From the NCBI GenBank assembly GCA_030620285.1, contig JAUXFA010000061.1, positions 1-6,926 on the forward strand: DNA of 6,926 nt, in the 5' to 3' direction. The notes under the pieces were generated by a model. That model had not been told where the DNA came from. It saw only the letters and a list, made by a program, of their open reading frames with translations, and did no database searches. Source of the DNA: Piscirickettsiaceae bacterium. GTDB lineage: Bacteria; Pseudomonadota; Gammaproteobacteria; Nitrosococcales; Methylophagaceae. Position 1 is the stretch's first letter, and each line of letters starts with the position of its first letter. Positions 1-6,926 of the stretch are shown here, in pieces. The position numbers and the translations under genes are program-made.

Positions 1-209
1 GGAGTAAATACCAACAGAAACGGTAATAATATCAGGCCATTGACAATAGTGGTAAACATTATCTGTTCAGCGCCATCATAGACTTTAAATACGGTATTTT
101 GTATGGTGATCTTGTGGCCTAAATCAACCATAGCATTAATAAATGCTACGGTTAGGAAGGCAATGAATCCGGGTGCTTTATAAGCTGGTGGATAGGCTGT
201 TTCGGCCAT
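1..209 (-). CDS. LplT-like MFS transporter, possibly of a fused acyltransferase (partial, N-terminus only)
   Basis: The first 69 codons of a membrane protein read on the minus strand from ATG at 209-207 and run off the window at base 1. Two hydrophobic stretches are visible, about residues 15-28 and 50-69. Between them lies the segment VDLGHKITIQNTVFKVYDG, which I recognise from the N-terminus of LplT-type lysophospholipid transporters and of the long fused proteins in which this MFS domain precedes acyltransferase and acyl-ACP synthetase (Aas) domains. Such proteins flip and re-acylate lysophospholipids at the inner membrane. Whether this copy is a stand-alone transporter or the fusion cannot be told from 69 residues. 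No Shine-Dalgarno sequence is obvious: the bases before the ATG are U-rich and belong to the tail of a terminator-like hairpin. Another MFS subfamily is possible. Confidence 0.72.
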   Translation of the reverse strand, partial: MAETAYPPAYKAPGFIAFLTVAFINAMVDLGHKITIQNTVFKVYDGAEQIMFTTIVNGLILLPFLLVFT

Positions 210-211
210 AG

Positions 212-248
212 AGATAAAATAAGGGGCAGAGGCTGATAATGCCTGCCC
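212..248 (-). terminator. Rho-independent terminator-like hairpin after trxB
   Basis: On the minus strand, 17 bases after the trxB stop codon, TGCCC/GGGCA (244-248 with 224-228) and GCC/GGC (241-243 with 231-233) pair into an 8-bp GC-rich stem. The stem has a 2-base bulge (229-230) and a 7-base loop (234-240). It is followed by a U-rich run (TTATTTTAT in minus-strand reading, 222 down to 214). This is the form of an intrinsic terminator for trxB. The U-run ends only a few bases before the ATG of the next gene, so it could also act as an attenuator for that gene. Confidence 0.55.
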
Positions 249-264
249 GATATTTCATTTTAAG

Positions 265-1239
<975 letters not shown>

Positions 1240-1284
1240 TTACTCACTGATGTGCATTTGGTAAAGTGAACAGTTGTAAAGCTG

Positions 1285-1293
1285 TGTTAAAAT
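1285..1293 (+). promoter_or_regulatory. Candidate extended -10 promoter element for ftsK
   Basis: TGTTAAAAT contains a TGn extension and a TAAAAT hexamer (5 of 6 bases match TATAAT). It lies about 37 bases upstream of the ftsK TTG start. The upstream hexamer at normal spacing, GTGAAC at 1266-1271 (13 bases ahead of the TG, 16 ahead of TAAAAT), is a poor -35 match. That is tolerable for extended -10 promoters. This is a visual prediction only. Confidence 0.3.
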
Positions 1294-1330
1294 AACCCGC
1301 TAAATTGTTGGCTTAACTGGAAATATTACA

Positions 1331-3631
1331 TTGGCTCAGGCAACACGATTACGAAAAAAAGATGACCGACCGACGATATCGGGCGCAGCAAGCTTCCGCT
1401 TACGCGAAGCAGCATTAATTTTATCGCTGGCATTAGCGGCTTATTTATTATTGTCTTTGTGGACATATCAACCAACAGATCCGGGTTGGTCCACAACAGG
1501 AATGAATGATGTCATTGCTAATCGTGGTGGCATTGTGGGAGCTTGGCTGGCAGATACCTTGTTATATGGATTTGGCTTTCCAGCTTATTTATCACCTTTA
1601 ATGTTGGCATTTAGTGGCTGGCTATTATTTAGCTGGGGTAAGACGGCTGACTCTGAAGGTGCCCTCCACTTTTGGGTAATAAAAGCCGTTGGATTAGTGA
1701 TGGCTGTCTCTGCGGCGAGTGGTCTGTCCACGTTAAGTTTAGCTTCTTATGCTGAATTATTGCCTTTTGGTGCCGGCGGTGTATTGGGTGAGGTGGTCGG
1801 CAATGGTTTTGTATCGACTTTCGGAACATCCGGTACAACTTTATTACTATTGGCGGTGTTATTAACAGGGGTAACCTTATTCACTGGCTTGTCGTGGTTG
1901 ATGGTGGCGGATCGATTAGGTGCAATGACTGTGTTTGTTGTAACCACTATTGCGCGGCATGTGCGTGAATTTAAATCCAGACTAGTGGCAAAACAAGTAA
2001 AACAACATCGTGAAGACTCTTTTCGTTCTCAAAGTGCAAAATTAAAACGGCGTGCGAAGGTGCGTGTAGAGCCTACTATTCAGGTAGCAAAACCGAGTAA
2101 GCGTGAAGAAAAAGAGCGACAAGTTCCTTTATTTGAAGGTGAAGAAGAGGGCAGTATGCCGGCACTTGCACTATTGGATATGGCCGAGGAAAGTAAAGGT
2201 GGTTATAGCGAAGAGGTCTTGCAAGCTTTATCTCGGCAAGTTGAACTTAAACTCAAAGATTTTGGGGTAGAAGTGCAAGTGGTTGAAGTGCAACCTGGAC
2301 CGGTGGTTACTCGATTTGAGCTGCAACCCGCTGCAGGCATTAAAGTGAGTCGAATAACAGGTTTGGCTAAAGATCTTGCTCGGGCCTTATCGGTCAGTAG
2401 TGTTCGAGTCGTTGAAGTGATTCCGGGCAAGCCGGTTGTTGGTTTGGAAATTCCTAATGAACATCGTGACATCGTGCGGTTGCGTGAAATTTTAGGTAGT
2501 GCTGACTATGAAAATAGTAAGTCACCTTTGATGATGGCCTTAGGCAAAGATATTGCAGGGCGGCCTGTGGTGGTAAATTTAGAAAAAATGCCACATTTAT
2601 TGGTGGCCGGCACCACAGGATCGGGTAAATCTGTCGGCATCAATGCCATGATTTTAAGCTTATTGTATAAATCGACACCTGATGATGTTCGCTTGATTAT
2701 GATTGATCCAAAAATGTTGGAATTATCGGTGTATGAAGATATTCCACATTTATTGACACCTGTTGTGACGGACATGAAAGAAGCGGCCAACTCATTACGT
2801 TGGTGTGTGGCTGAAATGGAAAGGCGTTATCCACTGATGGCGGCAATGGGTGTGCGTAATATTGCTGGTTTTAATAAGAAAGTTCAGGATGCAATTGATC
2901 GTGGCGAACCTATCCTTGATCCGACGGTAGATGTGGTTGATGGTGAACCTGCACCGATATTAGAACCGCTGCCCTTTATCGTTGTTATCATTGATGAGCT
3001 TGCTGACATGATGATGGTGGTTGGCAAACAGGTTGAAGAATTAATTGCCCGCTTGGCACAAAAAGCACGTGCATCAGGAATTCATTTGATTTTGGCAACA
3101 CAACGCCCTTCTGTCGATGTCATTACGGGCCTAATTAAAGCCAATATTCCAACGCGAATGGCATTCCAAGTATCATCACGAATTGACTCACGTACTATCT
3201 TGGATCAGATGGGGGCTGAGCAATTATTGGGGCAAGGTGACATGTTGTATTTGCCACCAGGATCAGGCTTGCCTGAGCGTGTTCATTGTGCCTTTGTGGA
3301 TGATCATGAAGTGCATAGCGTGGTCGATTTCTTGAAGAAAAACTCACAGCCTAATTATCTTGAAGAAATAACTCAAGATCCTGCGGGTAGTGATGGTGAT
3401 ATGAGCATTGCTGACGCCAGTGATGGTGAGCAAGACGTCTTGTATGATCAAGCGGTACAAATTGTCACTGAATCACGCCGAGCATCGGTGTCTGGCGTGC
3501 AACGACGATTAAAAATTGGTTATAACCGTGCAGCACGAATAGTCGAAGCTATGGAGGCTGCAGGCGTAGTATCCGCCATGCAGGGCAATGGTAGTCGTGA
3601 GGTATTAGCGCCTCCATCTCGAGGCGATTAG
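1331..3631 (+). CDS. ftsK: DNA translocase FtsK (cell division / chromosome segregation)
   Basis: This septal membrane-anchored ATPase pumps DNA during division and activates XerCD recombination at dif. The N-terminus has about four hydrophobic segments (roughly residues 27-46, 84-101, 114-137 and 168-191) that form the membrane anchor. A short charged linker (about 205-290) follows. The motor has an alpha region (about 295-400), Walker A GTTGSGKS (427-434) and Walker [14 protein letters not shown] (549-561). The end (about 700-762) is a winged-helix gamma domain with [18 protein letters not shown], which reads KOPS signals and contacts XerD. At 766 residues it is close to the compact SpoIIIE-like size. 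The E. coli protein exceeds 1300 residues because of a long linker that is absent here. The start is TTG at 1331: an in-frame stop lies at 1301-1303, the next in-frame ATG falls at codon 58 after the first membrane helix, and a weak GGA (1319-1321) precedes it by 9 bases. Confidence 0.97.
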   Translation: MAQATRLRKKDDRPTISGAASFRLREAALILSLALAAYLLLSLWTYQPTDPGWSTTGMNDVIANRGGIVGAWLADTLLYGFGFPAYLSPLMLAFSGWLLFSWGKTADSEGALHFWVIKAVGLVMAVSAASGLSTLSLASYAELLPFGAGGVLGEVVGNGFVSTFGTSGTTLLLLAVLLTGVTLFTGLSWLMVADRLGAMTVFVVTTIARHVREFKSRLVAKQVKQHREDSFRSQSAKLKRRAKVRVEPTIQVAKPSKREEKERQVPLFEGEEEGSMPALALLDMAEESKGGYSEEVLQALSRQVELKLKDFGVEVQVVEVQPGPVVTRFELQPAAGIKVSRITGLAKDLARALSVSSVRVVEVIPGKPVVGLEIPNEHRDIVRLREILGSADYENSKSPLMMALGKDIAGRPVVVNLEKMPHLLVAGTTGSGKSVGINAMILSLLYKSTPDDVRLIMIDPKMLELSVYEDIPHLLTPVVTDMKEAANSLRWCVAEMERRYPLMAAMGVRNIAGFNKKVQDAIDRGEPILDPTVDVVDGEPAPILEPLPFIVVIIDELADMMMVVGKQVEELIARLAQKARASGIHLILATQRPSVDVITGLIKANIPTRMAFQVSSRIDSRTILDQMGAEQLLGQGDMLYLPPGSGLPERVHCAFVDDHEVHSVVDFLKKNSQPNYLEEITQDPAGSDGDMSIADASDGEQDVLYDQAVQIVTESRRASVSGVQRRLKIGYNRAARIVEAMEAAGVVSAMQGNGSREVLAPPSRGD

Positions 3632-3641
3632 ATAATTATCT
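3609..3641 (+). repeat. Hairpin and 12-bp palindrome across the ftsK stop codon
   Basis: CGCCTC (3609-3614) pairs perfectly with GAGGCG (3621-3626) around a 6-base loop inside the last codons of ftsK. It is followed directly by the perfect palindrome AGATAATTATCT (3630-3641), which covers the last two bases of the TAG stop. Neither is followed by a U-run, so they do not form a standard intrinsic terminator. They might stabilise the mRNA 3' end, or the first may simply reflect the coding sequence. Confidence 0.3.
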
Positions 3642-3662
3642 CGTGCATTCATATTTTGCCTT

Positions 3663-3679
3663 ATAACGTCGTTATTTTT
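3663..3679 (+). terminator. Weak terminator-like hairpin between ftsK and lolA
   Basis: ATAAC (3663-3667) and GTTAT (3671-3675) can pair around a 3-base loop and are followed by TTTT (3676-3679). The stem is short and AT-rich, so termination would be inefficient at best and ftsK transcripts may read through into lolA. The rest of the 146-base gap holds AT-rich sequence (around 3681-3690) that could hide a lolA promoter, but I see no good hexamer pair. Confidence 0.2.
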
Positions 3680-3777
3680 ACATATTAAATGTAGGCGCTC
3701 AGCAACAAATTAGTGAAGTTCGTGGTCGAAGATTATGAAAAGTCACAGTGGCTTCACAAACAAATTGGAATCTTGGT

Positions 3778-4416
3778 ATGACCAGTAAACTTTTAATAGG
3801 TAGCTTTATAGCAGCATTAATGATGTTGCCGATGCAATTGTTGGCATCTGACTCAGCAACAGAAAAGCTCAATATCTTTGTTCAAACAGTAGTCACTTTC
3901 AAAGCGAATTTTAAACAAACAGTTATTGATCCTGCAGGCAATACTATGGAAGAAGCCCAAGGGACATTCGCATTAGAACGTCCGGGAAAATTCCGGTGGG
4001 ATTATGATCAACCTTATCCCCAGCATATTGTCGCTGATGGTGATCGGATTTGGTTTTATGATGTCGATTTAGAGCAAGTCTCGGTACAACCACAAAATGA
4101 AGCATTAGCCGATACTCCGGCAACGTTATTATCAGGAGAAACTTTGCCAGAGGATAAGTATCTGGTAACTGATATTGCTTCTGAAGATGGCATGTTCTGG
4201 GTTGAACTGTCTCCTAAAGATGTTGAATCTAATTTTCAAACAGTCACTTTGGCATTTGACGAACATGGTTTACGGCAAATGATTATGAAAGATAGTTTTG
4301 AGCAACGTACTCGATTGGTCTTTAGCCAACCACAAGAAAATATTGAATTGAAAGATGATGAGTTTGTATTCATTCCACCGGAAGGTGTTGATGTCGTCGG
4401 TGAGTCCGGCCTTTAA
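3778..4416 (+). CDS. lolA: Outer-membrane lipoprotein carrier protein LolA
   Basis: This periplasmic chaperone takes lipoproteins from the LolCDE transporter in the inner membrane and hands them to LolB at the outer membrane. From ATG at 3778 the protein has 212 residues and begins with a standard signal peptide: MTSK, then a hydrophobic core ending PMQLLAS before DSATEKL, giving likely cleavage after the LLA or LLAS region. The mature part shows the family pattern: FKANFKQTV with a nearby PAG, the LERPGKFRWDY strand, QHIVADGDRIWFYD and DLEQVSVQP. The reading frame stays open upstream to a GTG at 3748, which would add 10 residues. I prefer ATG 3778 because it gives a compact signal peptide and has TTGGAA (3765-3770) at suitable spacing. 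It sits between ftsK and rarA, its usual place in gammaproteobacteria, and is 3 bases from rarA. Confidence 0.93.
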   Translation: MTSKLLIGSFIAALMMLPMQLLASDSATEKLNIFVQTVVTFKANFKQTVIDPAGNTMEEAQGTFALERPGKFRWDYDQPYPQHIVADGDRIWFYDVDLEQVSVQPQNEALADTPATLLSGETLPEDKYLVTDIASEDGMFWVELSPKDVESNFQTVTLAFDEHGLRQMIMKDSFEQRTRLVFSQPQENIELKDDEFVFIPPEGVDVVGESGL

Positions 4417-4419
4417 ATC

Positions 4420-5751
4420 GTGAGTAGTCTGTTTGAAAATGTTGATGACTTAGCGGGGCGACCATTAGCTGATCGAATGAGACCCACATCGCTAGAGGGC
4501 TATATCGGTCAAAAGCATTTATTAGCTGACGGTAAACCATTACGCCAAGCGATTGCCTCTGGCCACCCACACTCAATGATTTTTTGGGGGCCTCCTGGAA
4601 CAGGTAAGACGACACTAGGAAGATTAATCGCGGGTTATTGTGATATGGAATTTATCACCATATCTGCCGTGTTAGCCGGGGTGAAAGACGTGCGTTCTGC
4701 TGTTGCTAGAGCGCAACAACTTCAACAAGAGCAGGGTCGTCGGACTTTATTATTTGTTGATGAAGTCCATCGTTTTAATAAATCTCAACAAGATGCGTTT
4801 TTGCCTTATGTTGAAGATGGCACCTTCACTTTTATTGGTGCCACTACTGAAAACCCTTCGTTTGAACTTAATAATGCTTTGCTTTCACGGGCACGAGTTT
4901 ATGTGTTGAAAGCACTTGAAACGGAAGATCTTCGTGAAATTATTGATCGGGCGATGTCTGATGATAAGTTAGGGCTAGCAGATAGAAATATTAAATTTCC
5001 TGAAACATTACGAGGTGAGCTGGCTCAAACAGCCGATGGTGATGGCAGACGAGTATTAAACTTATTAGAAATTGCCGTTGATTTGGCCGATAGTAAAGAT
5101 CAAAGCAGTGTTAATGAAGATGATTTGTCAGAAGTTGTATCTGGTACGCTCAGACGTTTTGATAAAGGTGGTGAAGCCTTTTACGATCAAATTTCAGCCT
5201 TGCATAAATCTGTACGGGGCTGTTCACCTGATGGCGCATTGTATTGGTTATGTCGAATGTTAGACGGTGGTTGTGATCCGGTTTATTTAATGCGACGCAT
5301 TGTTCGCATGGCGAGTGAAGATATCGGCAATGCTGATCCACGGGGTTTACGCATTGCATTAGATGCATGGGAAACCTTTGATAAATTAGGTCGTCCAGAA
5401 GGTGAGTTGGCGATTGCTCAAGCGGTTATTTATTTGGCCAGTGCACCAAAAAGTAATGCGGTATATACCGCCTTCAATACGGCAATGCAGGATGTGCGTT
5501 CACAAGGTTCAGCTGAAGTCCCGTTACATTTACGTAATGCCCCAACAAAATTAATGGGTGAGTTGGGCTATGGCAAAGAGTATCGTTATGCTCATGATGA
5601 GCCTGATGCTTATGCTGCTGGTGAAAACTACTTTCCAGATAATATGGAGCAGAGACAGTATTATCAGCCGGTGAATCGTGGTTTAGAGATTCAGATTTCT
5701 GAAAAGTTAGAGCGTTTGAAGGTTTTAGATAAACAAGTCAAGAAGAGTTAA
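4420..5751 (+). CDS. rarA: Replication-associated recombination protein A (AAA+ ATPase, MgsA/WRNIP1 family)
   Basis: This cytoplasmic clamp-loader-like AAA+ ATPase acts at stalled or damaged replication forks with SSB and the recombination machinery. Its 443 residues match the family length. Visible parts are the leader RMRPTSLEGYIGQKHLL (19-35), Walker A GPPGTGKT (57-64), Walker B LLFVDEVHRF (110-119), sensor 1 IGATTENPSF (139-148), the arginine-finger region SRAR (156-159) and the sensor 2 region GDGRRVLNLLE (207-217). These are followed by the conserved tetramerisation domain with DPVYLMRRIVRMASEDIG (286-303), YLASAPKSNAVY (338-349) and the VPLHLRNAPTKLMGELGYG stretch (367-385). The start is GTG at 4420, just 3 bases after the lolA stop and with no strong Shine-Dalgarno sequence, which suggests translation coupled to lolA. 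The gene usually downstream in relatives (serS or crcB) is absent; a repeat-rich spacer follows. Confidence 0.96.
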   Translation: MSSLFENVDDLAGRPLADRMRPTSLEGYIGQKHLLADGKPLRQAIASGHPHSMIFWGPPGTGKTTLGRLIAGYCDMEFITISAVLAGVKDVRSAVARAQQLQQEQGRRTLLFVDEVHRFNKSQQDAFLPYVEDGTFTFIGATTENPSFELNNALLSRARVYVLKALETEDLREIIDRAMSDDKLGLADRNIKFPETLRGELAQTADGDGRRVLNLLEIAVDLADSKDQSSVNEDDLSEVVSGTLRRFDKGGEAFYDQISALHKSVRGCSPDGALYWLCRMLDGGCDPVYLMRRIVRMASEDIGNADPRGLRIALDAWETFDKLGRPEGELAIAQAVIYLASAPKSNAVYTAFNTAMQDVRSQGSAEVPLHLRNAPTKLMGELGYGKEYRYAHDEPDAYAAGENYFPDNMEQRQYYQPVNRGLEIQISEKLERLKVLDKQVKKS

Positions 5752-5794
5752 TTTAATAGCTGCCGTTGGGCGTTCATTTCTTTTGCGAGCCCAC

Positions 5795-5815
5795 AAATTT
5801 GTCAGGAACAAATTT
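5795..5815. repeat. 8-bp inverted repeat hairpin in the rarA 3' spacer
   Basis: AAATTTGT (5795-5802) and ACAAATTT (5808-5815) pair perfectly around the 5-base loop CAGGA, 43 bases after the rarA stop. The left arm with its neighbours is also a self-palindrome (ACAAATTTGT, 5793-5802, with one mismatched base). It is the first of several inverted repeats in the 255-base non-coding gap 5752-6006. It may be part of a dispersed intergenic repeat or help end rarA transcripts, although no U-run follows. Confidence 0.5.
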
Positions 5816-5828
5816 TGAGCGCGAAGCG

Positions 5829-5862
5829 ACTCCGCAGGAGTGAAATACAAGGATGTATTTCA
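5829..5862. repeat. Two adjoining hairpins, including a perfect 9-bp inverted repeat
   Basis: ACTCC (5829-5833) pairs with GGAGT (5837-5841) around GCA. Immediately after, TGAAATACA (5841-5849) pairs perfectly with TGTATTTCA (5854-5862) around AGGA. The two stems share base 5841. A third option, GGATG (5851-5855) with CATCC (5861-5865), competes with the second stem. From memory, similar strings recur in intergenic repeats of gammaproteobacteria, but I could not check this. A long open frame that starts here on the plus strand is an artefact of the repeat running antisense into the next gene. Confidence 0.55.
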
Positions 5863-5890
5863 TCCAAAGGCACCCGATATCGCCTTATTT

Positions 5891-5982
5891 CCAAAAACCA
5901 AGCTACTTTTGTGGCGTGGTCGAAAACTCGCTAACGCTCAGACACTCTCCCACTTCATCCACAAAACTAACTTAATTTTTGG
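5891..5982. repeat. 24-bp imperfect inverted repeat around a 44-base loop (MITE-like remnant or large hairpin)
   Basis: Bases 5891-5914 and 5959-5982 are inverted copies matching at 20 of 24 positions, including uninterrupted CCAAAAA/TTTTTGG at the outside and TTTTGTGG/CCACAAAA at the inside. Inside the 44-base loop, GTGG (5916-5919) can also pair with CCAC (5950-5953). Outside the arms, complementarity continues with gaps: CCCG and ATCGCC on the left (5873-5886) against GGCGAT and CGGG on the right (about 5984-5997). The full structure therefore spans about 125 bases. It lies between the convergent ends of rarA and the HEPN-like gene. Possible roles are a bidirectional transcription barrier or a decayed miniature transposable element. 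No target-site duplication is evident. Confidence 0.5.
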
Positions 5983-6006
5983 CGGCGATAAAACGGGATC
6001 TGGATT

Positions 6007-6486
6007 TTATGAGTTGATTTGGTCAATTCCTGTTGCATTGCTTACTAGCATCCATAATTCAGCCGCAATACTTTCCACCTCAGCTGCTAATTCCTCAATT
6101 TCTGAAAGATCTATAGCTTTATTTCCTCTTCGAACAGAACTAATGAGATTTTTGACTGTAATTTTACCACTTTCTCGATGTTCATAAACGTTTGCCATAA
6201 GTGGATTGTGTGCCAGTATATTTCTATATTTGGAGAGGTTTTTAACGCGATGGAGGTGTTTCAAAATATCTTTAATTTCAGAATTTTCTTTTCGTATAGA
6301 TAGTATGTTTGATATTAGGTCGATACGTTTACTCAAAGGTAATGTTGCTACAGAACTATAGATATCATCTTTAGGAAAATATTTTAGACATTTCAAGGTG
6401 ATTAATTCAATGTCACCGAAACTTAAGATAGTTGCACCGACATATTTTTTCCATTCTTCTAATTCGTTATGGTAGCTAGTTGTCAT
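6007..6486 (-). CDS. Hypothetical protein with HEPN-like RNxxxH motif
   Basis: I do not recognise this 159-residue protein as a named family. It lacks a signal peptide or membrane segment, so it is probably cytoplasmic, and it looks largely helical. RNILAH (88-93) fits the R-N-x3-H (Rx4H) signature of HEPN domains, which are often RNases or nucleotide-binding helical bundles. It lies after amphipathic helices (about 50-86) and before a charged C-terminal helix (about 126-148). HEPN assignment is inferred from this motif alone. The ATG at 6486 lies 9 bases after the rsmJ stop, and its likely ribosome site (TTAGGT, minus strand, 6499-6494) overlaps that stop, so translation is probably coupled. 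Base composition is AT-rich: hand counts of 60-base rows between 6181 and 6420 give 28-35% GC, against 45% in one row of rarA, which suggests later acquisition. No antitoxin-like partner gene is visible beside it. Confidence 0.7.
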   Translation of the reverse strand: MTTSYHNELEEWKKYVGATILSFGDIELITLKCLKYFPKDDIYSSVATLPLSKRIDLISNILSIRKENSEIKDILKHLHRVKNLSKYRNILAHNPLMANVYEHRESGKITVKNLISSVRRGNKAIDLSEIEELAAEVESIAAELWMLVSNATGIDQINS

Positions 6487-6495
6487 GATTAGTAC

Positions 6496-6926
6496 CTAAG
6501 AAATGACTTTATTTGTTAAATAAATATCATAACGTGTATTTTTACTTTCGATACTGGTATCTGGTTTTTGATTGCCAATGAAGGGTGCTGATTTAGGTCG
6601 TTTTACAACCACTCTTTTTAGAGCTGTCGCTTGAGCGGTAGCAAGTAATTTTTCACTATCATTATCTAGTCCTGCGAGCTGATGTAATAGTCGCATCTCT
6701 TTTTTAACTAAAGCCGACTTTTCTCGACTTGGGTACATAGGATCGATATAAATTACTTCGGGACGTTGTTGAGCTTCCAGATTACTTAAGTATTCGACGG
6801 CATCATCATTGATTAATGACATACGGGTTATCACATCATTAATATTGTGATCACCTTTGGCGCGATTAAGTGCATCTTCAAGCAGTGTTGCAATAAGGGG
6901 ATTACGTTCTATTAATGTAATCTGAC
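6496..6926 (-). CDS. rsmJ: 16S rRNA (guanine-1516-N2)-methyltransferase RsmJ (partial, N-terminus missing)
   Basis: The last 142 residues of a SAM-dependent methyltransferase read on the minus strand from the window edge to TAG at 6498-6496. The enzyme modifies G1516 of 16S rRNA in the small subunit. Diagnostic parts are the LIERNPLIATLLEDAL segment near the start of the visible part (SAM-binding region), the catalytic-loop motif VIYIDPMYPSREKSALVKKEMR, and ALKRVVVKRPKSAPF followed by RYDIY near the C-terminus. Family members have about 250 residues, so roughly 100-110 N-terminal residues lie beyond the window. An internal GTG at 6834 is not the start, because homologous sequence continues upstream in frame to the edge. 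The HEPN-like gene follows 9 bases later in the same direction. Confidence 0.93.
   Translation of the reverse strand, partial: QITLIERNPLIATLLEDALNRAKGDHNINDVITRMSLINDDAVEYLSNLEAQQRPEVIYIDPMYPSREKSALVKKEMRLLHQLAGLDNDSEKLLATAQATALKRVVVKRPKSAPFIGNQKPDTSIESKNTRYDIYLTNKVIS

Noticed and set aside
1271..1286. Near-palindrome ACAGTT...AGCTGT in the trxB-ftsK spacer as an operator
   Set aside because: The arms match imperfectly (5 of 6) and resemble no regulator site I can name; a chance match is likely.
1629..1947. Minus-strand open frames inside ftsK
   Set aside because: They are shadows of the ftsK coding frame with low-complexity, unlikely protein composition.
3735..3788. Short 17-codon open frame (ATG 3735 to TAA 3786) overlapping the lolA start, a possible leader peptide
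   Set aside because: No convincing ribosome site, no regulatory codon run and no attenuator structure after it; overlap of this size is expected by chance.
4703..5368. Open frames in other frames inside rarA
   Set aside because: rarA is fully supported by family motifs in its own frame; these are overlapping shadows without start signals.
5758..5790. Intrinsic terminator directly after rarA
   Set aside because: Only a 3-bp GCC/GGC stem (5762-5771) with a diffuse T-rich stretch follows; too weak to call.
5840..6187. 115-residue plus-strand open frame starting at GTG in the repeat region
   Set aside because: It starts inside a hairpin repeat and runs antisense through the end of the HEPN-like gene. 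It has no ribosome site or recognisable protein pattern.
6007..6926. Complete toxin-antitoxin or defence system around the HEPN-like gene
   Set aside because: No nucleotidyltransferase, antitoxin or other effector gene is present next to it inside the window; only the motif supports the idea.

Overview
The window looks like chromosomal DNA of a gammaproteobacterium of moderate GC content, judged from the proteins and their order. Divergent trxB and ftsK, followed by lolA and rarA, is a classic gammaproteobacterial neighbourhood, and RsmJ and LolA are typical of the class. The protein style and roughly 40-45% GC would fit a Methylophaga- or Cycloclasticus-like member of the Thiotrichales. That genus-level guess is an inference and I could not test it.

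Layout. Positions 1-209 (minus strand) hold the first 69 codons of a membrane protein resembling the LplT-type transporter half of Aas/LplT phospholipid-recycling proteins. A terminator-like hairpin (212-248) separates it from trxB, thioredoxin reductase (265-1203, minus). A 127-base divergent spacer leads to the plus-strand run ftsK (1331-3631), lolA (3778-4416) and rarA (4420-5751). These encode a DNA translocase for division and chromosome segregation, the periplasmic lipoprotein chaperone, and a replication-fork AAA+ ATPase. lolA and rarA are 3 bases apart and almost certainly co-transcribed. ftsK and lolA are 146 bases apart with only weak terminator-like signals between them.

The end of the window is less standard. 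After rarA comes a non-coding stretch (5752-6006) dense in inverted repeats: an 8-bp stem, a pair of mutually exclusive hairpins, and a 24-bp imperfect inverted repeat around a 44-base loop. It looks like an intergenic repeat element or MITE remnant lying between convergent genes. Next, on the minus strand, is an AT-rich gene for an unrecognised 159-residue protein with an RNxxxH motif of HEPN type (6007-6486). It starts 9 bases after the stop of rsmJ, the 16S rRNA m2G1516 methyltransferase gene, whose 5' part runs off the window end (6496-6926). Many relatives carry serS or crcB after rarA, so this may be a local breakpoint.

Most of the window is ordinary housekeeping sequence. I see no CRISPR array, tRNA, rRNA, transposase, phage gene or complete defence system. 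The parts worth a second look are the repeat-rich spacer, the HEPN-like gene coupled to rsmJ, and the terminator-like hairpin directly ahead of the LplT-like gene.
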